Below are positions 61,241-64,000 of a stretch of 64,000 nt of DNA, one piece after another (positions within the stretch are counted from its first letter, which is position 1; every line of letters begins with the position of its first letter). The notes under the pieces were generated by a model that saw only the letters and a list, made by a program, of their open reading frames with translations, had not been told where the DNA came from and did not search any database. Origin of the DNA: Anaeramoeba flamelloides (taxonomy: Eukaryota > Metamonada > Anaeramoebidae); assembly GCA_027625915.1 (NCBI GenBank), contig JANTQA010000026.1:6138001-6202000 (forward strand). Reading direction: 5' to 3'. A program made the translations under genes and the position numbers.

Positions 61241-61435
61241 TTGAATTGCCCCTGTGTATACTATTAAATACTAAACAGATGTTTCTATTGTTACATGAAG
61301 AATAAAAATATTTGTTTTTCTTAGGAAATACAATTTTGATATCTTGATACACACATTTTTTTTATTAACTGTAAAATTTAGTTTAATAAAGATATTTCAA
61401 AATATATTTGACACACTTTTTAAGAAATACTATTT
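61240..61435 (+). repeat. Fragment related to families 1 and 6
   Basis: GTGTATACTATTAAATACTA resembles the interior of family 1 (near 1890). AATAAAGATATTTCAAAATA...ACTTTTTAAGAAATACT resembles the right end of family 6 (near 51170-51212). Both are weak. Confidence 0.35.
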
Positions 61436-61829
61436 GTTGCAAAATAAATTGAACAAAATTTTCATTCATCTTTCCTAAAAAAGATTTATCAATCATTGTA
61501 AAATTTCAATTTTTTAATTCAAAAAACCAATAATAAATTATTAATTTCCCTTTTAGAATTTGGGGTTTTGTTGATTTTATTTTAATTTTTGGCTGTGATT
61601 TTTTGGAAAGTTGAATGATAATTTTGATTATATTATTATGGAATTAACAGTGTTTTATAATTAGTGAATAAAAGTCATGTATATGTCAGTGGTTATTAAA
61701 TTATAATTCAAATTATTTCACTTTTTGGATTTTTTAAATTTTAGAGAAAAGTATTAAAAACAGTTTTTAATCTTAAAAAAATGGCAAATTCTCAACACAA
61801 TATTAACAATTAAAATTAAATTCTGTTTG

Positions 61830-63390
61830 CCATTTCCTTCACTTGATGTCCTTTTTGTATACAAAAGAATTTATTCCATTATACCAAACGAACTTCGTTT
61901 TAAAATGAGTACCAAAAGATAGTGAAATAAGAGGGTTTTGATTTTAAAACCTTTCCATCGTTCATATAATTAAAAAAGAAAAAAAATCAATATTTTAAAA
62001 CAACTTAATAAAAAATAAAAAAAGTATTCAAAGAATACAATAAAGACTTCAAAACCTCAAAGGAAAAACTTAAAAAAATAAAATATTTGGAGTAAAAAAT
62101 TTGCCAAGATCTTGTTAATTTTATTAAATTTGCCTTTAGAAAATTTTGAGCAAATTGTTTTCAATTTTCATTAGATACTGAATTTAGACAACTCCAAATG
62201 ACTTTTAGTTATAATCGAGGTTCTCCAAGAATTATTCCTAAAATTTTCATTTTCACACGTTTGCTTGACTAACCAATCTTTAAATTTACCAAAAATTTCC
62301 ATGTCTCAAAAGAACTATTCCCAGATCATAAAACTCGTTTTCATTTCAGGATGTTAAAGTATACCTTCTAAAAAAGCAAAAAATACAATTAACACTTTTA
62401 TTAATTTTCCATCATATCAGATGATAGGTTTTGACTTCACAGCCATTTGACGGAATTTTTGGAACTGATCGTTTTCTTCAGAGATCAATACTTAAATGAT
62501 CTTAAATTTAATTACAAAAACAAAAAAAAAATTTTTTCCCAAATTAAATGGATTAATTCTCCATTGAGAAAATTGGGTAAATTTCTTTTCTTCGAACGAA
62601 GGAAAATTGATTTTTTCGTTCAATATCACCTGATTCTTTCGATCATATTTTTACCACAATTTATTTAAAAAACTTTTTTTTGCTATAAAATTTTACAGAT
62701 TGTATTATTCACTTGAAAGTTTACATAAGTTGGCGCCAATCGATTTTAGACCTTTACTTATTTCAAATTCTCAAAAATAAATAAATAAATAAATTTCTCA
62801 AGAATTAGGAAAATTTCAACTAATATCACTACTGTCACAGTTCGGTATTCGGAAAATTTTCAAAGAGAATCTGTTGTAATAATCAAAGGGTTTGGAATTT
62901 TCGAAATTATACAAAACACATAAAACAAAAACTCCGGTTTAGTTGCAAAAAAAAAGGAATTTCTTGATTTTTATTAAAGAACTCTCCTTTGAATTTTCAA
63001 AAATTACATAGATTTTAAAACCTGTTAAGTTTTCAATTGTAGCCTATACACACTCTATTTCGTATCCTAAATCAGATTTGTTTTTTTAGGAAGCAATTTG
63101 ACAAAATTTATGAAAGTAACGAAATTTTATTTTGTTCATTATTGTGTTGCTGATTGTAAAAGAAAAACAAAAAAATTTATGATCAGAAACCACAAAAAAT
63201 TTCAAGATAATTCAAAAATATTTAGCAAAGTAGCACAAATCGAAAATCGAAGAATATCATTCAACCTGGCTGTGGAGTCTGGATAAGATATTTGTCATTG
63301 ATCTTTGGGATACTGTTGTAGATGAGGAATGGGAAAATTTTATGTTATTTCTTTTTCGAAAAATTGCTTTGATCTGGACTAAGATTCTTT
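61830..63390 (+). pseudogene. Decayed gene with a TBC-like segment
   Basis: A string of plus-strand pieces in changing frames reads like protein: FVYKRIYSIIPNELRFKM (about 61850), FAKILLILLNLPLENFEQIV (62102), LDTEFRQLQMTFSYNRGSPR (62175), VSKELFPDHKTRFHFRMLKY (62300), YYSLESLHKLAPIDFRPLLI (62702) and EEYHSTWLWSLDKIFVIDLW (63250). The last recalls the end of a TBC (Rab-GAP) domain, where WFL...LP..KIFHLWDT is usual. Pieces are separated by stops and AT filler. A few could be exons of a live gene, but no consistent set of splice sites joins them, so I call a decayed gene of uncertain family. Confidence 0.35.
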
Positions 63391-63883
63391 TGTGAAAACA
63401 ACAAGATCAATTAAGGTCACAAAATAATCAAAAAAAATATCTTAATAAAGATTGGACATAATCAAAACACAACCCTTTTTTTACAACCCAAAGAACAAAC
63501 TTTAAAAAAAAATTTTTGAGATGTGTTGATTAAATATTAGTCTGAGCAAAAAAGAGCATGGTGTGTCACTATTTTAAAATACTTAAATATTTCCTAACCT
63601 CCACTCAAACCTTTTTCGAATTTTCTTATCTCTTTTGTACCTTTCAAAGAGATTTTCTGTAAAAAAAAAAAATACCTAATCCCCTTTAAAAAAAAAAAGT
63701 GGTGTAAAGTGCTTAAGTGATCATGTAAAATAAGTTGGCAAAAATAAATAAAACAAAAAATTTTTTCAATAATCCAAAAAAAGTATTTATTTTTTTTAAT
63801 TTTGCCTCTTTTTCAAAAAATATACTTTTCTTCATTTGGCAATCATCAAATTCAATTTCCTTCCATTACACACCCCAGTCTAC
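63391..63883. other. Spacer and 5' flank of the last gene
   Basis: AT-rich until about 63840, after which the sequence becomes C-rich (TTCCATTACACACCCCAGTC) just before the next ATG, the kind of change seen at other gene starts in this window. Confidence 0.5.
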
Positions 63884-64000
63884 ATGACAGCCCAAATAGA
63901 TAGCAATTTGTGCAAAATTAATCACTCGCCACAAACAAAACAAAGGCGCCTTCTTCAAAAAAGGATGAATTCAAACCTTAACGAAAGACCAAAAGTGAAC
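63884..64000 (+). CDS. Start of a gene running off the window
   Basis: ATG at 63884 opens a frame of 39 codons without a stop to the window end: MTAQIDSNLCKINHSPQ and then a basic stretch KQRRLLQKRMNSN. Base composition is markedly less AT-rich than the preceding 10 kb, which supports coding. Nothing in these residues identifies a family. Confidence 0.5.
   Translation, partial: MTAQIDSNLCKINHSPQTKQRRLLQKRMNSNLNERPKVN

Noticed and set aside
1-64000. tRNA, rRNA, snRNA genes and CRISPR arrays
   Set aside because: No cloverleaf, rRNA signature or regularly spaced direct repeat array was found; tandem modules in the LINE ends are inverted repeats of differing sequence, not CRISPR repeats.
1-64000. 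Reassigned stop codons
   Set aside because: All firm genes end at TAA or TGA at family-typical positions and have no internal TAA/TAG/TGA, so the standard code fits.

Overview
This is a very AT-rich (roughly four fifths A+T by eye) nuclear segment from a unicellular eukaryote. Genes use the standard code, have GT-AG introns of very uneven length, and carry Asn/Lys/Glu low-complexity runs. A RasD-type Ras, a heterotrimeric G-alpha and a cytohesin-like protein suggest an amoeboid protist; Anaeramoeba or an amoebozoan are my best guesses, from general character only.

Six complete genes and one gene start can be supported: DDX18/Has1 RNA helicase (9658-11319, +), a small coiled-coil protein (15096-15353, -), a Nup160-like nucleoporin (17051-23227, +, 3 exons), a G-protein alpha subunit (28464-35883, +, 6 exons), Ras (38127-38720, -), DBF4-like regulator of Cdc7 kinase (43646-45300, +, 2 exons), a cytohesin-like Sec7-PH protein (48263-57609, +, 4 exons) and the first 39 codons of a further gene (63884 to the end). 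All spliced models were built by eye. In each, the phases close exactly: 1525, 360, 499 and 974 residues.

The rest is non-coding or decayed. It is filled by (i) at least six families of short TIR elements, several with TA duplications (Tc1/mariner-like MITEs), often nested; (ii) eight or so 3'-end fragments of a LINE whose 3' part is an unusual chain of palindromic modules; (iii) microsatellites and long A/T tracts. Large introns of the nucleoporin, G-alpha and cytohesin genes hold many of these insertions. The helicase and Ras genes have no intron.

The most interesting items are the palindrome-module LINE 3' ends, one of which is bounded by a target-site duplication and interrupts a repeat seen uninterrupted in the nucleoporin intron, and the cytohesin-like protein, whose Sec7 domain keeps the fold pattern but has lost the catalytic glutamate. 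The genes do not form one pathway: G-alpha, Ras and the Arf-GEF-like protein belong to signalling and membrane traffic, Has1 to ribosome biogenesis, Nup160 to the nuclear pore, and DBF4 to replication initiation.
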